Positions 18,151 through 27,306 of a stretch of 64,000 bases of DNA are shown here, piece after piece. Source of the DNA: NZ13-RE01 sp049718665 (GTDB lineage: Bacteria > Dictyoglomota > Dictyoglomia > Dictyoglomales > Dictyoglomaceae); NCBI GenBank assembly GCA_049718665.1, contig JBNARO010000002.1:18124-82123 (forward strand). Reading direction: 5' to 3'. Below the pieces are notes generated by a model that did no database searches, had not been told where the DNA came from, and was given only the letters and a program-made list of their open reading frames with translations. Numbering within the stretch: the first letter of the stretch is position 1; the number at the start of each line of letters is the position of its first letter. Made by a program: the position numbers and the translations under genes.

Positions 18151-20630
18151 AAGTGGTTATAATGGCAGGTGGAGAAGGGACAAGATTAAGACCTTTAACC
18201 TTAACGCGTCCAAAACCTATGACTTACGTAGTAGGGAAACCTATTATGGAGCATATTGTAGAGCTTTTAGCGAGCCAAGGTTTCAGGGATCTTATTATTA
18301 CTCTTTATTATCTTCCTGAAATAATTCAAGAATACTTTGATGACGGTGCTCAATGGAATGTAAAAATGGATTATTCCATTGAAGAAAAACCATTGGGAAC
18401 TGCGGGAAGTGTTAAATATGCTTTGAAAAACAAAGAGAGGGATAGAATTCTTATCATAAGTGGAGATGCTTTAACAGATTTTGACCTAAATAAAGCTATA
18501 GAGTTTCATGAAGAGAAAAAAGCTTTAGTAACAATAATTTTAAAATCTGTAGAAAACCCTTTGGAATATGGAGTTGTAATTACTAATGAAGAAGGAAGGA
18601 TATTAAAATTTCTTGAAAAACCAGGATGGGGGGAAGTTTTTAGTGATAATGTAAATACAGGAATTTATATACTGGAACCAGAAGTTTTAAACTACATCCC
18701 AGACAATACCCCTTTTGATTTTAGTAAAGACCTTTTTCCTCTTTTACTAAGTAAAAATGCTCCATTATATGGATACATAGCTGAAGGTTATTGGTGTGAT
18801 ATAGGAGATTTAAATCAATTTTTGCAGGCAAATTTTGATGCCCTTCAAGGAAAGGTAAAAGTAAAGGTCCCTGGAAGGGAGATTTTCCCAGGGATCTTTG
18901 CAAAAGAAGGGGTAGACATTTCTTCATCTGCATATCTTCGACCTCCTGTTTATTTGGGACAGTTTACAAGAATAATGGGAAACACTCAAATTCTTGGTCC
19001 GGTAATCTTAGGAGATAATGTATATATAGATAGTGAAAGTAAAATTCAAAGAACAGTAATTTTTAGTAATACCTATGTAGGGAAAAAATCTGCTATTTTT
19101 TCTGCAATAATAGGAAGCAAATGCAATGTCAAAGACTTTATAAGGATAGAAGAAGGAGCAATAATTGGAGACAATACTACTCTTGGGAATAAAGTATTTA
19201 TTAATAGTAATGTAAGGATATGGCCCAATAAGATTATTGAAACTGGAACTTTTGTTAATTCCAGTATAATTTGGGGAAGTCATTTCCGAAGAACCTTTTT
19301 TGGACAAAAAGGAATCTCAGGGATTATAAATATTGAAATCACACCAGAATTGGCAACAAAGATTGGAGCTTCATTTGGAACTATTCTTCCTAAATTTTCT
19401 AACGTCGTAATGAGCAGAGACACTGATCCTGCCTGTAGAATGATAAAGAGAGCATTACTTACAGGAATTCTTTCTACAGGGGTAAATGTTTTAGATATCA
19501 GAACGTTACCCATTTCGGTAGCTAAATATTCTGTAGGAAATCTTTTCGCACAAGCAGGGGTTCATGTAAGGATTTCTCCTTATGATAAAGAAAAAATTCT
19601 TATTGAATTCTTTGATGAAAAGGGAGTCGCTATAGATAAAGGAACAGAGAGAAAGATTGAAAATGTAATGTTTAGAGAAGACTTTAGAAGGACCTATGCA
19701 AAAGAAGTGGGAGAAATAAAATTTCCTCCACATGTTATTGAATACTATATTATGGGATTATTAAGAAAGATTGATGGAGAAATTATTAGAAATAGAAATT
19801 TTAAGATAGTTGTAGATTATCAAGGAGGAAGTACATCCTTTGTTCTACCTCAGGTCTTTTCTCAATTAAAGATAGAAGCTATTTCTTTGAACTTATATAG
19901 TGATGTAACTTCTCATACCACTCCAAGTTCCTTAGAAAACTTAGGAAATCTTGTTAAAATCTTGGGAGGAGATTTAGGAGTTGTCTTCTCTCATGATGGA
20001 GAAAATTTTTCTCTTTTTACTCCTAAAGGAAATTATATTTCGAAGGACCAGCTTATAGGAGTTTTATCTTGGCTTAATTTCAAAGTTTTCTCGGGAGAAC
20101 GGATAGTGGTTCCCGTAACAGTTTCTCATATAGTAGAGAAAATAGCAAATATAGAGGGAGGAAAAGTATATAGATGTAAAACTTCTCCCTCAGAATTTAT
20201 AAAGACTACTTTAAGAGTTAGTGCAAAATTAGGAGCAAGCGAGGATGGAATTATATATCCAGAATTTCAATCCTCCTTTGACGGAATCTTTGCCTTCATA
20301 AAAACCTTAGAGCTTTTGACGAAGACAAATTTAGATTTAGATGAACTTTTTATGAGTCTGCCTAATTTGTATAAGGTAAAAATGATTGTAGAGTGCTCTT
20401 CAGAGAATAAAGGAAAGATTATGAGAAGAATTATAGAAGAGAATATTGAAAAATCTATAGATTACACTGAAGGGATAAAAATTTTCTTCGGAGAGTCCTG
20501 GGTATTAATTCTCCCCCACCCAGAAGATCCTGCTTTTGAAGTATACGCAGAAGCTCTGTCTTTAAAAGAGGCTCAAGAACTTTCAAAATATTTCTCTGAG
20601 AGAATAAAAGATCTTAACGAATCTTTTTAA
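18147..20630 (+). CDS. Sugar-1-phosphate nucleotidyltransferase fused to a degenerate phosphomannomutase domain
   Basis: Three parts: a nucleotidyltransferase (about 1-235) with GGEGTRLRPLTLTRPKPM and the metal-binding SGDALTDFDL; a left-handed beta-helix (about 250-370) of hexapeptide repeats; and a phosphohexomutase-like half (about 375-827). The last is odd: where active enzymes have a TASHNP phosphoserine loop this has AGVHVRISPYDKEKI, and the magnesium loop (DGDxDR) reads SHDGENFS. The same architecture is annotated elsewhere as mannose-1-phosphate guanylyltransferase/phosphomannomutase. I infer sugar-nucleotide synthesis with a non-catalytic, perhaps regulatory, mutase domain. The ATG overlapping the glycosyltransferase stop, with GGGGGAGA before it, is preferred to the one 15 bases earlier. 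Confidence 0.85.
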   Translation: MKVVIMAGGEGTRLRPLTLTRPKPMTYVVGKPIMEHIVELLASQGFRDLIITLYYLPEIIQEYFDDGAQWNVKMDYSIEEKPLGTAGSVKYALKNKERDRILIISGDALTDFDLNKAIEFHEEKKALVTIILKSVENPLEYGVVITNEEGRILKFLEKPGWGEVFSDNVNTGIYILEPEVLNYIPDNTPFDFSKDLFPLLLSKNAPLYGYIAEGYWCDIGDLNQFLQANFDALQGKVKVKVPGREIFPGIFAKEGVDISSSAYLRPPVYLGQFTRIMGNTQILGPVILGDNVYIDSESKIQRTVIFSNTYVGKKSAIFSAIIGSKCNVKDFIRIEEGAIIGDNTTLGNKVFINSNVRIWPNKIIETGTFVNSSIIWGSHFRRTFFGQKGISGIINIEITPELATKIGASFGTILPKFSNVVMSRDTDPACRMIKRALLTGILSTGVNVLDIRTLPISVAKYSVGNLFAQAGVHVRISPYDKEKILIEFFDEKGVAIDKGTERKIENVMFREDFRRTYAKEVGEIKFPPHVIEYYIMGLLRKIDGEIIRNRNFKIVVDYQGGSTSFVLPQVFSQLKIEAISLNLYSDVTSHTTPSSLENLGNLVKILGGDLGVVFSHDGENFSLFTPKGNYISKDQLIGVLSWLNFKVFSGERIVVPVTVSHIVEKIANIEGGKVYRCKTSPSEFIKTTLRVSAKLGASEDGIIYPEFQSSFDGIFAFIKTLELLTKTNLDLDELFMSLPNLYKVKMIVECSSENKGKIMRRIIEENIEKSIDYTEGIKIFFGESWVLILPHPEDPAFEVYAEALSLKEAQELSKYFSERIKDLNESF

Positions 20631-20642
20631 AATAATTTTAAC

Positions 20643-20670
20643 TTGACTTATATCCTTTCTCCTCTATTAT
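20643..20670 (+). promoter_or_regulatory. Candidate hppA promoter
   Basis: TTGACT at 20643-20648 and TATTAT at 20665-20670 with a 16-base spacer lie shortly after the previous stop and about 40 bases before the hppA ATG. The -10 overlaps the left arm of the hairpin listed next. Confidence 0.5.
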
Positions 20671-20690
20671 TATTTAGAGGAAAATTTTTT
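20661..20690 (+). terminator. Small hairpin with T tract before hppA
   Basis: CCTCTA (20661-20666) pairs with TAGAGG (20675-20680) around an 8-base loop and is followed by AAAATTTTTT. It could end the upstream glycosyltransferase operon. The stem is only 6 bp, so termination may be partial. Confidence 0.45.
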
Positions 20691-20707
20691 AGAATGGAGG
20701 TTTAAAA

Positions 20708-22699
20708 ATGCAGAACCTTTTATGGATTGTACCTATATCAGGCTTTACAGGTTTAATCTTTGCATATTTTATTGCAAGAGGAATCCTCAAAGAAGAAGAA
20801 GGACCAGAAGAAATCAGAAAAATCATGAGAGCTATTCAACAAGGAGCAGATGCTTTTCTAAATCGTGAGATAAAAACAGTAGCAATTTTTGTATTAGCCT
20901 TTGCACTCCTCATAGCAGTGGTTCTCCAACCTCTTCTTGGTCTTGCCTTCCTTATAGGTGCAACCTTTTCCATGACCTCTGGGTATATTGGAATGAAGAT
21001 TGCAACTCGTGCTAATGGAAGAACCACTTGGGCGGCAGCAAAACATGGTGCAGGGAAAGCTCTGGATCTTGCCTTTTCTGGTGGAGCGGTAATGGGAATG
21101 ATTGAGGCAAGTCTTGGAATTTTTGGTTCCAGCCTAATTTATCTACTTTTAAGTGGATTCATGCCTGATCCCCGTCTTAAATTGGAGATTATTAGTGGTT
21201 ATGCCTTAGGAGCAAGCTTTATTGCCCTATTTGCTCGTGTTGGGGGAGGAATTTATACAAAAGCAGCAGATGTAGGTGCAGATTTAGTAGGAAAAGTTGA
21301 GGCAGGAATTCCTGAAGATGATCCAAGAAATCCAGCAGTTATTGCAGATAATGTAGGAGATAATGTAGGAGATATTGCAGGGATGGGAGCAGATCTCTAC
21401 GAATCCTATGTGGGAGCTATTCATGCAGGAGCGGTTTTAGGATTTGCCTATGCAGAGATAAAAGGGTTGATCTTTCCTTTTCTTCTTGCAACCATAGGTT
21501 TATTTGCATCAATTATTGGAATAGTATATGTTAAGACTCTCGCATCAAAAAAGAATGCTGATGTTGCAAGCGCCTTAAGAAATGGAACTTTATTAACAGC
21601 AATTATTACAGCAATTGGAGCCTTCTTCCTCTCAAAGAGTCTTCTTGGCAATTTAGGACCTTTCTGGTCTGCAGTAATAGGACTTTTTGCGGGAATAGGA
21701 ATTGGATTTGTCAGTGAATTTTATACTGCAAGAAAACCTATAGAAAGAATTGCCTATGCCAGCACTACAGGGGCAGCAACAAACCTAATCACAGGACTTT
21801 CTGTGGGAATGGAAAGCACTTTTTTAGCTATTGTAATTCTTGCTATAGGGACAGTATTAAGTTACTTTACTAATGGACTTTGGGGGATTGCTATAGCGGG
21901 TGTAGGAATGCTTGCAACCCTTGGGATAAGTTTATCTGTAGATGCCTATGGACCAGTAGCAGATAATGCCAGTGGGATTGCAGAAATGGCACACCAAGGA
22001 GAAAAGGTAAGAGAAATCACAAGCTCTCTTGATGCCTATGGAAATACTACAGCAGCAATGGGGAAGGGGTTTGCAATTGGGTCTGCTGTATTAACCGCTT
22101 TAGCTCTATTTGCAGCCTTTAAAGAATGGGCAAAAATTCCAGTTATTGACGTTTCAAAACCTAATGTAATTTCTGGAGCTCTTATTGGCTCTATGCTTCC
22201 TTTCCTATTTTCATCTTTATCTCTAAAAGCGGTAGGCGAAGCAGCAACTCATATGGTAGAAGAGGTGAGAAGGCAATTTAGAGAGATAAAGGGGCTTCTT
22301 GAAGGAAAAAGCGATCCAGATTATGCAAGATGTGTAGACATAGCCACAAAAGGTGCACTAAAAGCTATGATTCTTCCAAGTGTTATTATGATTGGCTCTC
22401 CATTTATTATTGCCTTTCTCTTAGGAAAAGAAGCTCTTGGAGGAATGCTTGTGGGAGCAACTCTCTCTGGTGGAATGTTAGCAATATTTATGGCAAATGC
22501 GGGAGGAGCATGGGATAATGCTAAAAAGCTAATTGAGCATGGAAAATATGGCGGAAAGGGATCTGATGCTCATAAAGCAGCAGTTGTAGGGGATACTGTA
22601 GGAGATCCATTTAAAGATACCGCAGGTCCATCTATAAATATTTTAATAAAACTTATGGCGGTAATCTCCTTAGTATTTTTACCAATATTCTATAAATAG
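20708..22699 (+). CDS. hppA: Membrane-bound ion-pumping pyrophosphatase, K+-dependent class
   Basis: Integral membrane pyrophosphatase that couples pyrophosphate hydrolysis to H+ or Na+ export. About 16 membrane segments over 663 residues. The catalytic signature DVGADLVGKVEAGIPEDDPR with NPAVIADNVGDNVGD is complete, as is the second acidic region GGAWDNAKK and GDTVGDPFKDTAGPS near the C-terminus. In the diagnostic loop the protein reads GNTTAAMGKGFAIGS: alanine and glycine at the two positions where K+-independent enzymes have lysine and threonine, so it should need K+. Whether it pumps Na+ or H+ I cannot tell. Monocistronic, with its own promoter and terminator. Confidence 0.96.
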   Translation: MQNLLWIVPISGFTGLIFAYFIARGILKEEEGPEEIRKIMRAIQQGADAFLNREIKTVAIFVLAFALLIAVVLQPLLGLAFLIGATFSMTSGYIGMKIATRANGRTTWAAAKHGAGKALDLAFSGGAVMGMIEASLGIFGSSLIYLLLSGFMPDPRLKLEIISGYALGASFIALFARVGGGIYTKAADVGADLVGKVEAGIPEDDPRNPAVIADNVGDNVGDIAGMGADLYESYVGAIHAGAVLGFAYAEIKGLIFPFLLATIGLFASIIGIVYVKTLASKKNADVASALRNGTLLTAIITAIGAFFLSKSLLGNLGPFWSAVIGLFAGIGIGFVSEFYTARKPIERIAYASTTGAATNLITGLSVGMESTFLAIVILAIGTVLSYFTNGLWGIAIAGVGMLATLGISLSVDAYGPVADNASGIAEMAHQGEKVREITSSLDAYGNTTAAMGKGFAIGSAVLTALALFAAFKEWAKIPVIDVSKPNVISGALIGSMLPFLFSSLSLKAVGEAATHMVEEVRRQFREIKGLLEGKSDPDYARCVDIATKGALKAMILPSVIMIGSPFIIAFLLGKEALGGMLVGATLSGGMLAIFMANAGGAWDNAKKLIEHGKYGGKGSDAHKAAVVGDTVGDPFKDTAGPSINILIKLMAVISLVFLPIFYK

Positions 22700-22713
22700 A
22701 AGGAAGGGAAAAA

Positions 22714-22746
22714 GGGGAGGTAGCTTACCTCCCCCAAAATTTTTTT
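22714..22746 (+). terminator. Strong bidirectional intrinsic terminator between hppA and ileS
   Basis: GGGGAGGTA (22714-22722) pairs perfectly with TACCTCCCC (22726-22734) around a 3-base loop. Seven T residues (22740-22746) follow on the plus strand, and on the minus strand the stem is followed by CCTTTTTTCCC. It serves the convergent ends of hppA and ileS. Confidence 0.9.
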
Positions 22747-22750
22747 ACTC

Positions 22751-25684
22751 TTAAACTTTCCTAAAACCTACAATTATTTCTTCTCCAAAGACATTGATTT
22801 TTCTCTTAAATATTTCCTCTGGTATCTCTCCTTCATTCATTGATATTGCTAAAATTTCTTCAGCTAAATCCTCTTTATTTCTTCTAATAATATCCACAAT
22901 CTTACCAGAACCTTGATAATAGAAATTTATTCTATCAGTGTAGTCCAATTTTGCCTCTTTACGAAGCATTTGTATTTTGTGCTCCAACTCTCTCAAAATT
23001 CCCTTTTCCAAAAGTTCTGGTGTTAAATTAGTATCTAAAGCTATTTCAAAATTCTCTGTGTCAGTAAAGACAATTCCTTCTCTTTTCTCATCAGGTATCT
23101 CTCCAAAAATAATCTCTTCAATATTAAGTTCTTTCGCTATATAATCCTTGTAGCTTATTAAGGCTTTAACATCTTTTGTGGGAGAGTTAACCCAGAGAGT
23201 AGAAAGAGGTTGTCTTATTTTAATATTTGCTTGGTTCCTTAACATTCTCCCTAAGGCTACAATTTCTCTTACTTCCTCCATTTCCTCTTCCAATTTTGTA
23301 TTTATAAATCTCTCTTCATATTGAGGATAAAAGCATAAATGAACACTGATAGGATAAGAATCTTCTAAAGGTCTTATTACTTCTTGATATATTTTCTCAG
23401 TAGTAAAAGGAATGAAGGGAGCTAAAAGTTTTGTAAGCTCCCTTATTACTGTATAAAGTATAGTATAAGCACACCATTTATCTTTATCCTTTTCAGATTT
23501 CCAGAAGCGATTTCTATTTAGTCTTACATACCAGTTACTTAGATCTTCTATAACAAAATTTTGAATCTCTCTTGCAGAAGTAGTAACATTAAATTTATCC
23601 AACTCCTCTCTAACCTTTTTAATTAGAGAATTTAATCTGGAAATTATCCATTTATCTAAGAAATCTTCCAATTCTCCTAAGGGAACAGCATGTTTCTTAG
23701 GATCAAAACCATCGATTTCTCCATAAATAGAAAAGAAAGAGACAGTATTCCAAAGAGTCAGGAGAAATTTTTTAAGAGACTCATTTACAGCGTCAGGGGA
23801 AAATCTTAATGGAACCCAAGGAGGACTTACAGAAAATATATACCAGCGAAGGGCATCCGCACCATATTTATTAAGAATTAGCCAAGGGTCTACTACATTT
23901 CCTTTGTGTTTGCTCATCTTTTCTCCCTTTTCGTCTAAAACCAATTCTGTAACTAAGACATTTTTATATGCGGGTTCATCAGATACTAAGGTAGATATAG
24001 CAAGTAAACTATAAAACCATCCACGAGTCTGATCTACAGCCTCACATATAAAATCTGCAGGGAAAGAATTCTTGAACTCTTCCTCATTCTCAAAGGGGTA
24101 ATGCCACTGAGCATAGGGCATAGCTCCTGAATCAAACCAACAATCTATAACCTCAGGAACTCTATGCATTACTCCACCACATTTAGGACATTTAAGAGTG
24201 ATGTTATCAATATATGGCTTATGAGGATCGAAATTTTCATCTATCTCTATTCCTAATTCTTTAAAGCTTCCTACACAATATTCATATCCACAAGTATCAC
24301 AAATCCAAATAGGTAGAGGTGTCCCCCAATATCTTTCTCTACTTAGAGACCAATCCACGTTATTCTCAAGCCAATTTCCAAATCTTCCGTGTTTAATATA
24401 CTCGGGATACCAATTAATCTTCTCATTGTTTTTCAAAAGATTCTCTTTTTTCTCAGTAGTTTTTATATACCATGATGCTCTTGCATAGTATAAAAGAGGA
24501 GAATCACATCTCCAACAAAAAGGATACATATGTCTGTAAACATCAACTTTAAATATTAGCCCTCTATTCTTTAATTCCTCTATAATTAGAGGATCTGCTT
24601 TTTTGACAAAAAGACCAGCCCAAGGCTTAACTTGAGGAATAAACTTCCCTGTTTGATCTACCGCTTGAATTAATGGTAAGTCATAAATTTTTCCTACCTG
24701 GAAATCTTCTTGTCCAAAAGCAGGAGCAATATGAACAATTCCTGTCCCCTCTTCTAAACTTACAAAATCTCCTAAAACCACATAGTAAGAAGGTTTATCT
24801 AAGGTAAAAAACTCAAACAAAGGCTTATATTTTTTCCTTTCCAAATCTTTTCCTAAAAATTCTCCTACAATTTTATATCTTTCTTCTCCAAAAACCTCTT
24901 TTACTCTTCTCTCTGCAAGAATATAATAAGCTCCCTCATAAAGAACTTTAACATATTTTTCCTTGGGATTAACTGCTAAAGCAGTATTAGAAATTAAAGT
25001 CCAAGGAGTGGTAGTCCATGCTAAAAAGAATGAATTTTCTTCATCAAGAAGAGGAAATTTTACAAAAACTGAAGGGTCTTCTACTTCTTCATACCCTTGG
25101 GCTACCTCATGATCAGAAAGAGCGGTTTCACATCTTGGACACCATGGAACAATCTTATATCCTCTATATAGAAGTCCTTTCTCCCATATTTTTTTTAAAA
25201 GCCACCAGACAGATTCTATATATTCATTGCTTAAGGTTATATAAGGATTATCCATATCAATCCAAAATCCAATCCTCTCTGTAAAAGCTCTCCACTCTTT
25301 CTCATATCTGAAAACACTTTCTTTGCAAAGCTTATTAAACTTTTCTACACCAAAATTTTCAATCTCTTGTTTACTATTTATCCCAAGCTCCTTTTCCACT
25401 TCCAATTCTACAGGAAGTCCATGAGTATCCCAACCCGCTTTCCTGGGAACGTAATATCCACACATAGTTTTATATCTTGGAAAGAAATCCTTATAAATTC
25501 TTGGCAAAACATGTCCCGCATGGGGTTTCCCGTTAGCAGTGGGCGGTCCTTCATAAAAGTTAAAACGAGGACTCCCTTTCCTTTCTTCTAAGGATTTTTT
25601 AAATACATCTTCTTTTTTCCAGAATTGTAATATCTCTTCTTCTATTTGAGGAAAGTTTATTAGCGACGGCAATTTCTTTAGCAA
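22751..25684 (-). CDS. ileS: Isoleucyl-tRNA synthetase
   Basis: Class I synthetase charging tRNA-Ile. The HIGH motif appears as PTANGKPHAGHVL and is followed by RKAGWDTHGLPVELEVEK; the editing domain region has WTTTPWTLISNTALAVNP; the signature lysine motif is KMSKHKGN rather than KMSKS. Putative zinc-binding CxxC pairs occur in the insert (CDTCGYEYC, CPKCGG). The residues around HAGH and KMSKH resemble the second, eukaryote-like type of IleRS more than the common bacterial type. Length is 977. The start is a TTG with GAGGAGGG upstream. There is no room for a T-box leader (91-base divergent gap). Confidence 0.95.
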   Translation of the reverse strand: MLKKLPSLINFPQIEEEILQFWKKEDVFKKSLEERKGSPRFNFYEGPPTANGKPHAGHVLPRIYKDFFPRYKTMCGYYVPRKAGWDTHGLPVELEVEKELGINSKQEIENFGVEKFNKLCKESVFRYEKEWRAFTERIGFWIDMDNPYITLSNEYIESVWWLLKKIWEKGLLYRGYKIVPWCPRCETALSDHEVAQGYEEVEDPSVFVKFPLLDEENSFFLAWTTTPWTLISNTALAVNPKEKYVKVLYEGAYYILAERRVKEVFGEERYKIVGEFLGKDLERKKYKPLFEFFTLDKPSYYVVLGDFVSLEEGTGIVHIAPAFGQEDFQVGKIYDLPLIQAVDQTGKFIPQVKPWAGLFVKKADPLIIEELKNRGLIFKVDVYRHMYPFCWRCDSPLLYYARASWYIKTTEKKENLLKNNEKINWYPEYIKHGRFGNWLENNVDWSLSRERYWGTPLPIWICDTCGYEYCVGSFKELGIEIDENFDPHKPYIDNITLKCPKCGGVMHRVPEVIDCWFDSGAMPYAQWHYPFENEEEFKNSFPADFICEAVDQTRGWFYSLLAISTLVSDEPAYKNVLVTELVLDEKGEKMSKHKGNVVDPWLILNKYGADALRWYIFSVSPPWVPLRFSPDAVNESLKKFLLTLWNTVSFFSIYGEIDGFDPKKHAVPLGELEDFLDKWIISRLNSLIKKVREELDKFNVTTSAREIQNFVIEDLSNWYVRLNRNRFWKSEKDKDKWCAYTILYTVIRELTKLLAPFIPFTTEKIYQEVIRPLEDSYPISVHLCFYPQYEERFINTKLEEEMEEVREIVALGRMLRNQANIKIRQPLSTLWVNSPTKDVKALISYKDYIAKELNIEEIIFGEIPDEKREGIVFTDTENFEIALDTNLTPELLEKGILRELEHKIQMLRKEAKLDYTDRINFYYQGSGKIVDIIRRNKEDLAEEILAISMNEGEIPEEIFKRKINVFGEEIIVGFRKV

Positions 25685-25727
25685 ATTATCCCTCCTCTCA
25701 AAATTCTTCTAAACTTGATATTTGATT

Positions 25728-25755
25728 AGTATATTATACCTGTGCAAGGTGTCAA
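25728..25755 (-). promoter_or_regulatory. Candidate ileS promoter, interlocked with the divergent promoter
   Basis: On the minus strand a perfect TTGACA (forward 25750-25755) and TATACT (forward 25728-25733) are 16 bases apart, about 45 bases before the TTG start. The -35 box lies between the -35 and -10 of the opposite-strand promoter, so both cannot be occupied at once. Confidence 0.65.
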
Positions 25756-25769
25756 GATAAAGGTATAAT
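25741..25769 (+). promoter_or_regulatory. Candidate promoter for a leaderless mRNA of the envelope locus
   Basis: TATAAT at 25764-25769 with a weak TGTGCA at 25741-25746 (17-base spacer). The last base of the -10 is 7 bases from the A of the next ATG, so the predicted transcript begins at the start codon and no ribosome-binding site can exist. Confidence 0.55.
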
Positions 25770-25775
25770 TATACC

Positions 25776-27290
25776 ATGAAGAAGAAAATTCTGTTAATTT
25801 TAATAAATATCATACTGCTTTTCTCCCTAAGTTTTGGGGAGGTTGAGATAAGAAGTTCCTTAGGAATTCTTAACGAATGGAAACTTAATAAATGGTGCCC
25901 CTTATTCATTCAATTTAAAAACCTTGGAAACAATGTCTCTCTTGATTTAGAGATAATATTCACCCAGGGTTTAAGATTTGCAGGAAATTCTAAAACAATT
26001 TATAAACAAACCCTTAAACTTCCTTCCCTTTCTACAAGAATAATAGAACTTCTTCTTCCTCCTATTGACTTTAGGTATCCTGTAGAAATAAGAGTAAAAT
26101 CTAAAGATGGCAGTGTAAATTATTATCAGAAACTGGAATATAATATAGAAAGAGTTATCTTGCCTTTGGTTTTTATTCTTGGAGAGAATAGAGATCTTTT
26201 TCTTTCTTTCCCTCCAAAGACAAGAATAATTAATGTTACAAATGAAAAGCAACTTCCCACAAATTATAAAGCCTATGATTCTGCAGACTATGTGTTTATA
26301 GATTATAACTTTTGGCAATCTTTAAGCCCCAGTAAGAAAAATGCCTTAAGACTGTTCAGAACCTTTGAAAAAAGAGTCTTCTTTTTTGAGGAATTAAAGA
26401 TTTTTCCTAAGAGCTTAAATTTAACTTCTTCAAGAATTCAGTTCTTTCCACCCTCCTTCTTAGAATCTCCCGATTTATCCATTATAGATATGCAAAGTTT
26501 TTCTTATCCTAATAAATTAAAAATTTTAGCCTTTCTTAGTTTCTATCTTACTGTAACCTATTTAGCAAGAAGGTTAATCAAGAACAAGAAGTTTTTAATT
26601 TTTATGTTATTCTTAATAATTTTTCTTTCCTCACTTATATCTTTCTTTCTTGGTCTCGAATTTAAGAAGGATGCTTTAGTTTTTGGAGAAAAAGGTCTTA
26701 TTTACCTATCCTCTGAAAAGGAAATTGCAGAATTATACTCTCATTTTGTCTTTTTTTCACCTTTTAAAAGAGATTTAGTATTTTTCTTACCCTCAAATGC
26801 AATCCAAATCTATCAACCCTTTTATCAGCCTCAAAGGAATATTGGTCCATTAAAAATTGATGGAGATGAGAGAAAAGCCTATCTTTCCTTAGAGAGAAAT
26901 AAAACAAGTTATGTGGAATGTTTATCCCTTATGATTTTTCCTATAAGAGCTTTTTATAAGATTAAAGGGGATAATTTAGAAATACAAGTAGAAAATGGGT
27001 CAAGGTATGATATTAGAAGTCTTATGCTTACTTTTGAAGGCAAGGATTTTCACTTGGGAGACTTAAAAAATCAGGAAATAAAAACGTGGAATGTTTCATT
27101 AAAAAACCCAAAGAAAGAACAGTCCTTATTTTTTTCTCTTATTTCTCAATGGAAAATTAAAAGTGATATAATAAAAAGGGAAAAAATAATTTTATGGGGA
27201 AAGATTGAAAATTCTTTGATAGACTTGAAAATTGAAAGAATTAAATATAATTTCAGATCTGAAAATTTATTAGTTCTCCCTCTCCAATGA
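25776..27290 (+). CDS. Uncharacterised membrane-anchored secreted protein, first gene of the MoxR/VWA locus
   Basis: I do not recognise a named family. A signal peptide (about residues 1-21, ending SLSFGE) is followed by a roughly 225-residue outer region rich in beta strands, opening with a segment (IRSSLGILNEWKLNKWCPLFI) of the kind seen in secreted NEW3-like or adhesion domains. Two membrane helices (about 248-265 and 271-292) then lead to a C-terminal region of about 210 residues. The topology resembles the exported protein that often starts MoxR/DUF58/ABC-permease operons. Its transcript appears leaderless. The next gene follows after 16 bases. Confidence 0.7.
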   Translation: MKKKILLILINIILLFSLSFGEVEIRSSLGILNEWKLNKWCPLFIQFKNLGNNVSLDLEIIFTQGLRFAGNSKTIYKQTLKLPSLSTRIIELLLPPIDFRYPVEIRVKSKDGSVNYYQKLEYNIERVILPLVFILGENRDLFLSFPPKTRIINVTNEKQLPTNYKAYDSADYVFIDYNFWQSLSPSKKNALRLFRTFEKRVFFFEELKIFPKSLNLTSSRIQFFPPSFLESPDLSIIDMQSFSYPNKLKILAFLSFYLTVTYLARRLIKNKKFLIFMLFLIIFLSSLISFFLGLEFKKDALVFGEKGLIYLSSEKEIAELYSHFVFFSPFKRDLVFFLPSNAIQIYQPFYQPQRNIGPLKIDGDERKAYLSLERNKTSYVECLSLMIFPIRAFYKIKGDNLEIQVENGSRYDIRSLMLTFEGKDFHLGDLKNQEIKTWNVSLKNPKKEQSLFFSLISQWKIKSDIIKREKIILWGKIENSLIDLKIERIKYNFRSENLLVLPLQ

Positions 27291-27306
27291 GAGAGGGGAA
27301 AATTTA

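Noticed and set aside
22751..25775. T-box riboswitch for ileS
   Set aside because: Only 91 bases separate ileS from the divergent gene; there is no room for a T-box and no specifier stem is visible.
25971..26318. 115-codon minus-strand reading frame inside the first envelope-locus gene
   Set aside because: No ribosome-binding site, low-complexity Ile/Lys/Tyr composition and complete overlap with a long coding frame.
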